Assembly: GCA_903932155.1 (NCBI GenBank)
Contig: CAIZFH010000066.1
Location: 1 to 39,636 of the forward strand
Direction: 5' to 3'
Length of the DNA stretch: 39,636 nt
Source: an uncultured Granulicella sp.
Lineage (GTDB): Bacteria; Acidobacteriota; Terriglobia; Terriglobales; Acidobacteriaceae
Under the pieces are notes generated by a model that had not been told where the DNA came from, made no database searches, and worked only from the letters and a program-made list of their open reading frames with translations. The position numbers and the translations under genes are program-made. How positions within the stretch are numbered: the first letter of the stretch is position 1; the number at the start of each line of letters is the position of its first letter. This document shows, in pieces, positions 1 through 8,734 of the stretch.

Positions 1-321
1 AGGCCACCTTCGCCTTGAACACCGCTGTGTGGTTCCTGCGTGGACGTCTGCTCATCTGCTCTCCTCATCCCAGCCATTTTAGGCTGCGAGCGAACAGAAC
101 TCCCACTTATCCCCCTGTCCGAATTTCCGAGCCCAGCTCTATGCGATCACACGGCTAAAGCCTGCACTATGCGAAAACTTAGAATCCGCAATGCATGTAG
201 CTGCATCTTTAATGTCACACGTTCAATTATTGCTTCTCAAGCAGGCATCCAGCGTCGTTCGGAATCGCAACGATTCCACGATTCGTTTGGGACATTTCGC
301 TTACTCGTCCCAACAGTAGAC
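1..321. other. Left-edge region without a convincing gene
   Basis: No gene with a ribosome binding site is visible here. One frame is open from the left edge (base 3) to a TAA at 156-158 and reads with WFLRGRLLI followed by TYPPVRISEP. Tails of this general look occur after some transposase-like genes, so this may be the last 51 codons of a gene lying to the left, but nothing in the window confirms it. A 102-codon frame starting at base 40 has no upstream purine-rich site and an unremarkable composition; I do not call it. Confidence 0.3.
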
Positions 322-392
322 CCTCTTCGGCCACGTTCACTGGCTTAGGCCATACAGACACACAGCACAATCCTTGTACAAGGCATATCCCC
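322..392 (+). promoter_or_regulatory. Duplicated leader, copy A (two small hairpins before the lipoprotein start)
   Basis: This 5' leader is nearly repeated at 2152-2224. It contains TTCGGCCACGTTCACTGGC, a first stem-loop TGGC-TTAG-GCCA at 341-352, the block ATACAGACACACAGCACAAT, and a second stem CCTT-GTAC-AAGG at 372-383 that ends 9 bases before the ATG. The AAGG arm is the only Shine-Dalgarno-like sequence before the start, so the second hairpin would mask it. In copy B the sequences of both hairpins change but pairing is kept. A cis-acting RNA is the inference; no ligand or regulator can be named. Confidence 0.55.
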
Positions 393-2087
393 ATGATCTG
401 TCGCGCCGCTTCTCCCCGCGATGAGAGCCGTTCGGCTTGCGTTAATTCTGAGTCTACCCCTGCCCGCGTACAAGTCTTCGCGCTGCCCACAAGTATCAAC
501 AAAACCGCTAAATCTGTACTCATCGTCGCCGCGTCGTTGCTGCACGGCTGCGCAGCTGTCACCCCAGTCACTTCATCAAGCTCTGCCAATCTAACCCAAA
601 CTGGAACTGCGCTTGCGAGCCTGTCATCCGGTGGATATACGGTTGTCCAGGGCAACGTCTACCTATTCGAAAATACGGACTGTCCTCAGTTTGTAGCTAT
701 CTTCGGGAGTTGCTTTGGGAACAATGCGGCAGCACCTTACATCATTCCGCAACCACCCATCGAGACTGCTTACAATGACCCTTACACTGCGGTTCCTTTC
801 AATACCCCTGGGCCGAATGGTGTCACTACGAATATCTTCTATCGCCTGAGCGATGTGGATGCCTTGGTCACGGCAGTGCAATATCCGCCTACGGGGGCTT
901 ATGCCGGCTATCAAAGTTATATGTTCACCAGTGCCAGCAGCAATTACCCTCTATCTGACCCGCTTCAGGTAATTTCGCCGAATACTGCTCGGTATGAAAT
1001 TTTTGGCAGCGTTGGAAACGATGTCAACAACGTCATCGTGCAGAAGCAAACCGGCGTCTCACCATGGAATGGCCAAATCATTACCTTTGTCACAACATCC
1101 AATCAATTATTGGCCAACGACATTGTGGCCAAGTTAACGGCCAGGGGAATCAACCCGAAATCAATCATGATAGAAACGCTCGGGTACAACGTGCGCACGG
1201 GTACTACCCAAACTTCAGATGATCTCGTGTCACTCATGAGATACGCATTGCCCGAAGATCAAACTTCCGCAGATGCCTGGTACTCTTCGGTTGCTAATAA
1301 TGTCCTGGTTTATAAGGTAAGCAAGCCTTCTATCTCCGTCGCACGGTATCCGGAAAATCTGTATAGCCCCCGTACCGGAACCGATGAGACACAATTGACC
1401 AGCGCCTTAACTGAATTAGCGAGCCTCCTTCAAGGCTGGTCGACGACGAATTCAGTGCTGGGGAACCTTTCCCCTGTGTCTGCATCTAGCTTTACTCGGA
1501 CCGTTCTGGATGTGAACGGTATACCTCATGGATTAGCTGGGGCCGATTGCATCAACAAGGGCACTATCTGCGCCGGCGACAATCAGGATACGAGTACCTA
1601 CGCTTTCTCCCCTAGCTTCGCCTTATCCAGTAACAGTATTCTCTTTGTAGCTGGGGTCGACCATAATCAAGCTGGCAATTCAAGCTATATCTCGCTGGCG
1701 ATTTACAACGCACAACAGTCCGCCGGTGTGGCAAGTTCTTCGCAGTCTAATTTCAGCGCAGTGGGCTTCAACAGCGGCTCTTTGACCGGTTCGAACAGCA
1801 CAGTTGGTTCTGCTCAGGCTGTTCTCCAGGCGTTGGGCTTGTATAACTCCGCCTCACCCGCGCTCAAGGCTGCATTGCCAAAGTTATATGTCAGCCTGGT
1901 CTCGAAGAGTTGCACGATCGCCGTCCAGTACTGCGTCAATTTGAATGGGAACACCTTAATACCTGACACCACCCCTGCCACGCCAATCAATATGTATGAA
2001 CGCTCTTACATACGTCCAGGAGATACCACGGCTGCCGATACCAACGTCATGGTGTATCCACAGGTCATTGGTCCAGGAAAACAGTGA
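393..2087 (+). CDS. Secreted lipoprotein of unknown function (564 aa)
   Basis: I do not recognise this family. The protein has an unusually long N-terminal stretch of about 30 residues, then a hydrophobic segment (VLIVAASLLHGC) ending in a lipobox-like cysteine near residue 53, so it is probably a lipoprotein. The rest is Ser/Thr/Asn-rich and extracellular in style, with closely spaced cysteine pairs (DCPQF...GSCFG, ADCINKGTICAG, KSCTIAVQYC) that could form disulfides. No catalytic motif is evident. The ATG at 393 is supported because its distance from the duplicated leader and the first dozen codons (M-x-x-R-x-AAS) match those of the next lipoprotein gene at 2225. It lies 137 bases before that gene, which carries its own leader copy, so the two may be separate transcripts under the same control. 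Confidence 0.75.
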   Translation: MICRAASPRDESRSACVNSESTPARVQVFALPTSINKTAKSVLIVAASLLHGCAAVTPVTSSSSANLTQTGTALASLSSGGYTVVQGNVYLFENTDCPQFVAIFGSCFGNNAAAPYIIPQPPIETAYNDPYTAVPFNTPGPNGVTTNIFYRLSDVDALVTAVQYPPTGAYAGYQSYMFTSASSNYPLSDPLQVISPNTARYEIFGSVGNDVNNVIVQKQTGVSPWNGQIITFVTTSNQLLANDIVAKLTARGINPKSIMIETLGYNVRTGTTQTSDDLVSLMRYALPEDQTSADAWYSSVANNVLVYKVSKPSISVARYPENLYSPRTGTDETQLTSALTELASLLQGWSTTNSVLGNLSPVSASSFTRTVLDVNGIPHGLAGADCINKGTICAGDNQDTSTYAFSPSFALSSNSILFVAGVDHNQAGNSSYISLAIYNAQQSAGVASSSQSNFSAVGFNSGSLTGSNSTVGSAQAVLQALGLYNSASPALKAALPKLYVSLVSKSCTIAVQYCVNLNGNTLIPDTTPATPINMYERSYIRPGDTTAADTNVMVYPQVIGPGKQ

Positions 2088-2151
2088 GCATATGGACCAT
2101 CTGCATTGCGTTCAATAGCAAGAGTTCGAAAGTCGTCTACTAGTGCCGACT

Positions 2152-2224
2152 TTCTTCGGCCATGTTCGCTGGCTCCGAGAGCCATACAGATACACAGCAC
2201 AATATTTCTTAGAAAGCTGGTTCA
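2152..2224 (+). promoter_or_regulatory. Duplicated leader, copy B
   Basis: Second copy of the leader seen at 322-392. Flanking blocks are nearly identical (about 41 of 44 bases across TCTTCGGCCAYGTTCRCTGGCT and CCATACAGAYACACAGCACAAT). Hairpin 1 is TGGCTC-CGA-GAGCCA at 2170-2184, three bases longer than in copy A; this accounts for the whole length difference between copies. Hairpin 2 is TTTC-TTA-GAAA at 2205-2215 and again ends exactly 9 bases before the ATG. Three of its four pairs differ from copy A yet still pair. It overlaps AGAAAG, the only weak Shine-Dalgarno candidate. Confidence 0.55.
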
Positions 2225-4354
2225 ATGAACCGTCAAGCAGCTTCTCTCTATGATGCTAGCCATCCGGCACGCGCCATGCGGCAATGGGTGTTCTTGGCCG
2301 GTATGACCACAGGCCTCTTTGCTTTAGCGGGTTGTGCGGGCGGCTCGTCTGGTGTGCCGGTCACGGTAACCGGCACGGTCTCCTCCGGAGGTGCTGGTTT
2401 GGCCGTTCCAATCTCAGGGGCAACCGTCTCGATCTACGAGGCAGAGACTACTTCCGCCCCAATCGTCGCTTCCGGCGTTACCAGTGCGACCGGCAGTTTT
2501 TCCATCAGGGTGCCGACCGACGGCAGCGGCAACGTATATTACGCGATCGCAAGCAAGGGCAGCACTATCGAACTGATGGCCCTCTTGGGCAATACGCCAC
2601 TACAAAGCGTCACGATCAATGAGCTGACCACCGTGGCCTCAGCCTATGCGATGGCCCAGTTCCTAAAGAATGACAGCGTGATTGGGCCTCAACTGCCGCT
2701 CACGATTGCCTCAGGCATGGCAGAGAACCTGGTCTCGGCCGCAACCGGCGCGCCATCCTTGATCATTCAGCTGGCTCCCAACGCGAACCAGACCAATACC
2801 TGGCGTGAGCTGGGGACCTTGGCCAATATTCTGGCCTCATGCGTTCAAGCTAATGGTGGCGCCTGCAACTCGCTGTTCAGCGCATCGCCCACGCTGGCAG
2901 GGGTTGCACCTACAACCACACTTCAGGCCATCAGCAATATTGCGCACAATCCAGCGGCCAACGTCGCGACTCTGTTTGCGCTGGGTGCGGCGACGCAAAC
3001 CTACACCCCCTTCTTGGGATCTATTCAGGGGCCGAGTTCGATCAATCCGTTGCAACGATTGGATGCATGGACACTGGCTGTAAAATTCAACGACACAGGA
3101 AGTCCAACGTGCCCTTGGGCCGGCCCCGCCAACCCGGCCTTCGATCAGAATGGATATGTCTGGATTGGGAATAACGTAGTCGCAGGTACTCCGAACTCTA
3201 CGACCTGCAATGTGGTCTTAAAGCCCAATGGCCAGCCTGCGGATGGCAGCAATAACACACCTACATCCCCCGTCCGCGGTGGCGGCATACTGGGCGCCGG
3301 CTACGGCATCGCGATCGATCCAACGGGAGATATATGGTTCGATGATTTCGGCTGGGGAGGATCGGCTTACATTCCCGGCGGCGCCGGGTCCCCTGAACCC
3401 GCAGGAGCTATCAGCCAGTTCTCGCCCGTTGGCGTTGCCTTGTCTCCAACCCTTGGTTGGGTTGGGGGGACTTTGCGGCCGCAGGGCATGGCCTCAGACT
3501 TTGACGGCAATATCTGGATTGCGAACTACGGCAATAGCGCTGTGACTGTATTTCCGAAGGGAAATCCGGCCGCTGCATTTTCATTAGCCGGTGGCACGAA
3601 TGTCAGCGCTTTCGGTCTGGCAGTAGCGGCGGATGGAACTGTCTGGGTGGGTTATACCGGTTCGTATACGGTTCAAAAGTATAAGTTGGTGGGTACTACC
3701 ATTACTGCGCAGTTCAGCACTCCCCTGGCATTGCCAAGCGGCAGCAACCCCAAAGGAGTTGCGGTGGATTCAAAGGGCAATGCATGGATAGCAGCGGCGG
3801 GCTCGACGAACAAAGTCTATGCGTTTGATACCAACGGAATTCCTTTAGCCGGATCTCCCTATTCCGGTGGCGGCATCAATGGCCCATGGGGTGTCTCGAT
3901 CGACGCGAAAGACAATATCTGGGTCTCTACTTTTGGCGACAAGACGGACCAGCCCACACTGAAATACGGTGCAGTCGAGCTGTGCGGCGCGACTGTGGCG
4001 AACTGTCCCCCGGGCTCAACCATCGGCTCCGCCATTTCGCCTGCAACCGGATTCACACTGCCATCGGCAGGAGATCAAGTACTGCTCAGAGACGGCAGTC
4101 AGGTATACGAGGACCCTCTGGATTCCCCACCCAGCCTCCCCTCTTATAAGCCCATCATGCGCCAAACGCAGGCGAAGCCGGATATGGCTGGGAATATATG
4201 GGTAATGAATAACTGGAAGCCGGATGCCTATAGCGATGTCTTCGGGACGCCGGTGGATTCGGCCGCAAGCCCCGGTGGAGATGGCGTGGTTATCTTTGTC
4301 GGCCTGGCAGCGCCGACGAAAGCGCCACAGATAGGGCCAGCGCAGGCACCGTAA
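2225..4354 (+). CDS. Beta-propeller lipoprotein with NHL/SMP-30-like repeats (709 aa)
   Basis: A secreted lipoprotein: a long N-terminal stretch, then a hydrophobic segment ending in LFALAGC near residue 37. Residues about 45-115 look like a carboxypeptidase-regulatory/Ig-type beta-sandwich (VTGTVSSGGAGL, SATGSFSIRVP). From about residue 290 onward come repeats of the type AxDxxGNIWIAN / VAVDSKGNAWIA / VSIDAKDNIWVS, typical of NHL, Vgb or SMP-30-like six-bladed propellers that bind ligands or act as lactonases. Which ligand cannot be told. The first dozen codons resemble those of the upstream lipoprotein (M-N-R-Q-AAS against M-I-C-R-AAS), which fixes the start together with the duplicated leader. 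The gene ends 45 bases from the convergent gene at 4400. Confidence 0.85.
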   Translation: MNRQAASLYDASHPARAMRQWVFLAGMTTGLFALAGCAGGSSGVPVTVTGTVSSGGAGLAVPISGATVSIYEAETTSAPIVASGVTSATGSFSIRVPTDGSGNVYYAIASKGSTIELMALLGNTPLQSVTINELTTVASAYAMAQFLKNDSVIGPQLPLTIASGMAENLVSAATGAPSLIIQLAPNANQTNTWRELGTLANILASCVQANGGACNSLFSASPTLAGVAPTTTLQAISNIAHNPAANVATLFALGAATQTYTPFLGSIQGPSSINPLQRLDAWTLAVKFNDTGSPTCPWAGPANPAFDQNGYVWIGNNVVAGTPNSTTCNVVLKPNGQPADGSNNTPTSPVRGGGILGAGYGIAIDPTGDIWFDDFGWGGSAYIPGGAGSPEPAGAISQFSPVGVALSPTLGWVGGTLRPQGMASDFDGNIWIANYGNSAVTVFPKGNPAAAFSLAGGTNVSAFGLAVAADGTVWVGYTGSYTVQKYKLVGTTITAQFSTPLALPSGSNPKGVAVDSKGNAWIAAAGSTNKVYAFDTNGIPLAGSPYSGGGINGPWGVSIDAKDNIWVSTFGDKTDQPTLKYGAVELCGATVANCPPGSTIGSAISPATGFTLPSAGDQVLLRDGSQVYEDPLDSPPSLPSYKPIMRQTQAKPDMAGNIWVMNNWKPDAYSDVFGTPVDSAASPGGDGVVIFVGLAAPTKAPQIGPAQAP

Positions 4355-4399
4355 AGCATGGATGGCAGATAAAGGCAGTGCGCTGTTTCGTTCAGTGGA

Positions 4400-4924
4400 T
4401 CAGAACTGGCGCGGCGGCAACGTGGGATCGAGTACCTTGCGCGCACTCTCCGCGCCGCTTACCGGTAGACCGGCGGGATTGAGAAGCCCCACCTGGACCA
4501 GCACGCTGGCCTGGTCCCAGTAGATGTGCTCGTGCGAAATCTTGCCATCCTTGAACCCGACGATGACGGCAACGGCCATCTCCACAGGCTTGCCTGTGGG
4601 TGGGACGCCAGGCAGGAGCCAGTCAATAGACGTCGTGTGCGTGAACCTGATGAAGAGTTCTTCCACCACCTGATCTTGCCCGACCGTACTCGACACGGCT
4701 GTCATCTGCATGTCCGGTGGAAAGAACTTGCCCACAAGATGATCCCTATAGAAGGCGCGCACACCTTCACTGCCGACGCCTCCGGCCATGGTCGGGACGT
4801 GATTGAGATGGGGATCGTCCGACATCGTGTTCATCGTGGTGTCGAGGTCTCCAGCGAGCTCCGCGCCCACATGCTGCTGAAACAATGCAACCATCCCCTG
4901 TTGCTCCACTGATAAAGGAGTCAT
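4400..4924 (-). CDS. NTF2-like / SnoaL-type ester-cyclase-like protein (174 aa)
   Basis: A small cytoplasmic protein of the NTF2-like (SnoaL) superfamily, in the length range of the nuclear transport factor 2 family proteins often labelled ester cyclase. Seen features: an N-terminal helix with a VALFQQHVGAELAGDLDTT-type start, VRAFYRDHL in the middle, and a later EELFIRFTHTTSID strand followed by VGFKDGKISHEHIYWDQA, the typical end strand-turn-strand of the fold. The real substrate is unknown. I choose the ATG at 4922-4924 because GAGGT lies about 8 bases upstream; an in-frame ATG 11 codons earlier (4957) has no such site. It faces the propeller lipoprotein tail to tail and is followed by nothing on its own strand, so it is probably monocistronic. 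Confidence 0.8.
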   Translation of the reverse strand: MTPLSVEQQGMVALFQQHVGAELAGDLDTTMNTMSDDPHLNHVPTMAGGVGSEGVRAFYRDHLVGKFFPPDMQMTAVSSTVGQDQVVEELFIRFTHTTSIDWLLPGVPPTGKPVEMAVAVIVGFKDGKISHEHIYWDQASVLVQVGLLNPAGLPVSGAESARKVLDPTLPPRQF

Positions 4925-5384
4925 CTGAGTTACCTCGCGCGAAAGATTTGTCCCCATTCTGTCACGAAGAAGACAGTGTTAGTTGCCGGTGCTCGGCCCG
5001 ATCTCTTGTATCAGTTCATTTGGGAGTGTAGCGCAAGCTCCGGGTCCGCACTTCGATGACTACTACATTTGGCAACGCGGCTACGTCGCGACCTGTTCGT
5101 CTCAAATTCTCGTGTACTTGTAGCGTACTCAGAAACCGCGTTTGCTGCGTTTTGAACGATTCGTGCGTCGTTCGGCTTCAGTCATTTATTTAGAATCAAT
5201 ACGTGGAGGCAATCCCCCCCCCCGGACACCAACAAAATAAATAACTTATACAAGAACAGCCCGTAACCGGAGAATGGATAAACTCTCTGTTGCATGTTGG
5301 TTTCCCAGTCTCATGCAATCTTTGCGGGTGCCTGCTGAGTGCCTGTTCTGACAATGCGTTACACCACCGACAACTTGTGGGCCG
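4925..5384. other. Intergenic stretch with a 10-C homopolymer
   Basis: Presumably holds the promoter of the NTF2-like gene on the - strand. No gene with a start site is evident. A run of ten C occurs at 5214-5223, followed by an AT-rich stretch (AATAAATAAC). A short open frame around 5035-5121 ending TAG shows no recognisable motif. The right end merges into the decayed gene at 5385. Confidence 0.5.
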
Positions 5385-5561
5385 GTGACAGGTGGGAGCA
5401 GCTATACGCTAGTGGCTGGTAATAAGGGATACACGCTGGCGGCCAAGCCGCAGACCATTGCACCGTTTGCAGGCAAACACGTTCACATCGAAGGCGACGT
5501 CAAAGGCAACACCATTACGGTGACTTCGATTAGCGAGATGCCGAAAAATATGAAGATGTGA
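5385..5561 (+). pseudogene. C-terminal remnant of a small secreted-protein gene
   Basis: A 58-codon open stretch from a possible GTG to TGA, too short for the usual ORF cut-offs. The frame reads SYTLVAGNKGYTL, then IAPFAGKHVHIEGDVKG and NTITVTSISEM. The pattern 'YxLV...KxYxL...FAGxxVxIxGxVxGxTIxVxSI' is the C-terminal half of a small secreted protein common in acidobacteria, normally preceded by a signal peptide and a GWxxDxxC segment. Those are missing here: the frame runs into a TGA at 5349-5351 with no signal sequence, and no Shine-Dalgarno precedes the GTG. I read it as a 5'-truncated relic. The function of the family is not known to me. Confidence 0.55.
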
Positions 5562-5706
5562 GGTTGGCAGGAATATGACGCTGTCGTGAAGAAATCCTAC
5601 TGATCCCAGCGGCGCATGCAGTCTTTGACAGGCTGCTCGTCGCTGGGGAAGGGACTTTTTAGACTGCCGATGGATGGATGGTCAAGAACCGATAGTCCCC
5701 GGTGAT

Positions 5707-8127
5707 CTATAACTTCGCCGCACGCAGTCTGAGCGCGTTCGTAATTACGGACACCGAGCTGAAGCTCATGGCGGCAGCGGCGATCATTGGGTTCAGCAGC
5801 AATCCGAAGAACGGGTAAAGAACGCCAGCCGCGAGAGGCACTCCCAGCGCGTTGTAAAAGAACGCGAAGAACAGGTTCTCGCGGATATTGGACATGGTGC
5901 GCTGGCTCAATCGGCGTGCTTTGACGATTCCGCGCAGATCGCCTTTTACAAGGGTGATACCGCCTGTCTTCATTGCCACGTCCGTTCCTGTTCCCATTGC
6001 GATGCCGACATTGGCCTGGGCGAGCGCCGGAGCATCGTTGACGCCGTCGCCAGCCATGGCTACGATCGCGCCCTCCGCCTGTAACTTCTTCACCACCTCA
6101 GCTTTTTTCTCCGGCAGCACATCAGCCTCAAAGTCGATGCCCAGCTTCGCCGCTACTGCGGCAGCAGTCGTGTGGTTGTCGCCGGTCACCATCAGTACGC
6201 GGATGCCTTCCTTCTTCAACTGCTGAATGGCGTCGAGGGTCGTGTCTTTGATTGGGTCGGCGGCTGCGATCAGCCCGGCGAACTTCCCGTCCGATGCAAT
6301 AAACATTACGGTCTGCCCCTCTTTTTGCAGCGTACCGGCTTTATCGTTCAGCACGTCAGACGTAGCGCCAAGGTCCGCCATTAGGGCGGCGTTGCCGATG
6401 CCAACATGCTTCGATTGCAAATGGCCCGTGACGCCTTTCCCGGTAATGGACTGAAAATCGGTCACCGGCAGCAACTCGATGTTTGTCTCCTTCGCGCTAG
6501 CCAGGATAGCTGCCGCAAGTGGATGTTCACTTGCCTTTTCCAGACTGGCAACCATCTGCAGGAGTTGTGTCTCGTTGAAACCTTCCGCCGGAATCACCGA
6601 GGTGAGGCGCGGCTTGCCTTCGGTGAGGGTTCCGGTCTTGTCCACGACCAGCGTGTTCACCTTTTCGAATGTTTCGAGCGCCTCGGCGTTCCGGATTAGA
6701 ATGCCTTCCGCTGCCCCACGGCCTGTACCGACCATAATCGCCATCGGCGTTGCCAGCCCCAGCGCGCAAGGGCAGGCAATGATGAGGACCGCGACCGCGT
6801 TGATCAGAGCGTGCGCATAGGCAGGCGGAGGGCCGAAGATGGCCCAGACGATAAACGTGATGACAGAGGACGCGAGCACTGCCGGAACGAACCAAGAAGC
6901 TACTTTGTCAGCCAGCCGCTGGATCGGCGCACGCGAACGTTGGGCTTCGCTCACCATCTTCACGATCTGCGCCAGCAGTGTGTCTGCACCGACTCTCTCG
7001 GCCTTCATGACGAAGCTGCCAGTCCCATTGATGGTGCCGCCGACTACCCTGGCATCGGCCGTCTTCTCAACCGGGATGGGTTCACCGCTGACCATGGACT
7101 CATCGACCGAGCTGCGCCCTTCAGTCACGACGCCATCCGTCGGAATCTTTTCGCCTGGACGGACACGAAGTTTGTCGCCCACCTGAATCGCACTCAGATC
7201 GACATCGCTCTCGGTCCCATCTGCGACAATGCGCCGCGCGGTCTTGGGAGCCAGTCCCAGCAGCGCCTTGATCACGCCGCTGGTCTGGCTGCGGGCCTTC
7301 AACTCCAGCACTTGCCCGAGCAGGACGAGCACGGTGATGACCGCTGCAGCCTCGAAGTAGAGGCCAAGATTGCCGGACATATCGCGAAAGGCGGCGGGAA
7401 AGATCCCCGGCGCAACGACGGCGGCGACACTGTAGAGATATGCGGAGCCGGAACCGATCGCAATCAGCGTGAACATGTTGGGGCTGCGATGTACGATTGA
7501 CTGCCAACCCCGCTCGAAGAATGGCCGGCCTGCCCAGAGGACGACGGGAGTCGCTAACGCAAACTCAATCCAGCCGAGCACTGCTCCCGACAGTAGATGT
7601 TGAATCGGATGACCCGGCAGGATGTCCGAAACCATGACCGCAAGCAGCGGAAGCGTGAGTGCCACCCCGGCCCAGAAGCGCCGCGTCATGGAGACGAGTT
7701 CGGGGTTCTCGTCGTCAACAGAGACAGTGCGTGGCTCAAGCGCCATTCCACAGATAGGACAGGAGCCCGGCGCATCGCACACAATCTGCGGATGCATCGG
7801 GCAGGTGTACTCCGTTCGCGACGAGGGAGCCTCAATGGTTGCAGGCTCAAGCGCCATGCCGCATTTTGGACAATTGCCCGGTCCTGCCTTATGCACCTCC
7901 GGGTGCATCGGGCAGGTGTAATCGGCCTTCGACCCCTCTTTCGTGATTAATTGGATCAAGGGTGCGGCCTGCTTGGGCTGGAGGTACTTGGCCGGATCAG
8001 CGCGAAACTTCGTCGCGCAGCCTTGGCAGCAGAAATAAACCTTCGCTCCCTCGTGCTCCATGGAAGCTGCCTTCGCAGGATCAACCGTCATGCCGCAGAC
8101 CAGATCGATTGCTTCATTGGTTGTCAT
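5707..8127 (-). CDS. copA: CopA-type Cu(I)-exporting P1B ATPase with YHS and two heavy-metal-binding domains (806 aa)
   Basis: Pumps cytosolic Cu(I) (or Ag(I)) outward across the inner membrane using ATP. Domains in order: a YHS domain (about residues 6-48, LVCGMTVDP and YFCCQGC), two tandem short heavy-metal-binding domains (about 70-95 and 107-132, each YTCPMHP...CPxCGMALEP), then the P-type core with [13 protein letters not shown] in the metal-binding helix (about 450), [11 protein letters not shown] with the phosphorylated Asp (about 494), SEHPLAAAI in the nucleotide-binding domain, and [10 protein letters not shown] (about 694). The last helices carry [11 protein letters not shown] and [15 protein letters not shown], as in CopA. 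No classical HMA (GMxCxxC) domain is present. The ATG at 8125-8127 is chosen because AGGAGGT sits 4-5 bases upstream; a longer in-frame start at 8229 has none. It is divergent from the small membrane protein at 8312. No CueR/CsoR-type regulator is nearby. Confidence 0.95.
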   Translation of the reverse strand: MTTNEAIDLVCGMTVDPAKAASMEHEGAKVYFCCQGCATKFRADPAKYLQPKQAAPLIQLITKEGSKADYTCPMHPEVHKAGPGNCPKCGMALEPATIEAPSSRTEYTCPMHPQIVCDAPGSCPICGMALEPRTVSVDDENPELVSMTRRFWAGVALTLPLLAVMVSDILPGHPIQHLLSGAVLGWIEFALATPVVLWAGRPFFERGWQSIVHRSPNMFTLIAIGSGSAYLYSVAAVVAPGIFPAAFRDMSGNLGLYFEAAAVITVLVLLGQVLELKARSQTSGVIKALLGLAPKTARRIVADGTESDVDLSAIQVGDKLRVRPGEKIPTDGVVTEGRSSVDESMVSGEPIPVEKTADARVVGGTINGTGSFVMKAERVGADTLLAQIVKMVSEAQRSRAPIQRLADKVASWFVPAVLASSVITFIVWAIFGPPPAYAHALINAVAVLIIACPCALGLATPMAIMVGTGRGAAEGILIRNAEALETFEKVNTLVVDKTGTLTEGKPRLTSVIPAEGFNETQLLQMVASLEKASEHPLAAAILASAKETNIELLPVTDFQSITGKGVTGHLQSKHVGIGNAALMADLGATSDVLNDKAGTLQKEGQTVMFIASDGKFAGLIAAADPIKDTTLDAIQQLKKEGIRVLMVTGDNHTTAAAVAAKLGIDFEADVLPEKKAEVVKKLQAEGAIVAMAGDGVNDAPALAQANVGIAMGTGTDVAMKTGGITLVKGDLRGIVKARRLSQRTMSNIRENLFFAFFYNALGVPLAAGVLYPFFGLLLNPMIAAAAMSFSSVSVITNALRLRAAKL

Positions 8128-8311
8128 GCCACCTCCTGCCCATTCGCGATCAAGACCTCGAACTTCCTTTAGGATAGGGCAGAATGATCGCGAGAGTTGA
8201 TCAATTGGATACAAGGTCCCCGCCATCAAGAGTCGACGTATAGGTTCAGGCTCGCCAGCAGCATTGCTAGCGGTCCGACTTCGGACAGTACCAATCAGTT
8301 AGAATCGCAGT

Positions 8312-8620
8312 GTGCGGAGACTTCTCCAGTTCGGGACACTGATGTTGCTATTGGCGGCGTTTGTGACTCCTGTGATGGAGCTCTTTGACCGCTGGGACCC
8401 GCCTGGTCCTAGCAACGATACAGAACTGGCTGTGTTCAGCCTCATTCTCGCTCTTTGCCTCGTACTGCTTGTGTGCAAGCTCGTCGCATCTTTGGCCGGA
8501 CGCATCTTCGTTATTTCTACTCGTCAGCCGAGGCCGGATCGAGGCGCGACTCTCCGGGAACTCCAAGCTCTTTCCAGTATCTTTGTTCCGCCCCAGACCC
8601 CATCCCAGCTACGAATCTGA
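8312..8620 (+). CDS. Small two-helix membrane protein (102 aa)
   Basis: Begins with GTG. Two hydrophobic segments are visible: residues about 5-22 (FGTLMLLLAAFVTPVMELF) and about 40-64 (AVFSLILALCLVLLVCKLVASL), separated by a short polar loop DRWDPPGPSNDTE, with a polar C-terminal tail of about 35 residues. Small proteins with LFDRWDPPG between two helices recur in acidobacteria; I know no function. It is divergent from copA and ends 114 bases before the TonB-dependent receptor, so it could be co-transcribed with that gene. A link to copper is only suggested by position. Confidence 0.65.
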   Translation: MRRLLQFGTLMLLLAAFVTPVMELFDRWDPPGPSNDTELAVFSLILALCLVLLVCKLVASLAGRIFVISTRQPRPDRGATLRELQALSSIFVPPQTPSQLRI

Positions 8621-8734
8621 TCCTCTCCTGACCGTGCACTCCGCTGCATGGCAAGTGTTCTTGTCGCCTGCGGACTGACCTCTCTTCGCTCATATCGGCA
8701 GACAGTCTTTCCTTTGCACCCCGGAGATCCCTCA

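Noticed and set aside
40-348. 102-codon + strand frame at the left edge, and a 142-codon - strand frame at 227-655
   Set aside because: No ribosome binding sites, no recognisable motifs, and the second overlaps the duplicated leader and the first lipoprotein gene.
322-392. Leader considered as a known c-di-GMP (GEMM) riboswitch
   Set aside because: The hallmark conserved core of that class is not present, and the element is too short, with two tiny hairpins only.
8128-8311. CueR/CsoR/CopY-type operator between copA and the divergent small membrane gene
   Set aside because: No convincing dyad matching those sites was found by eye; only loose partial matches.
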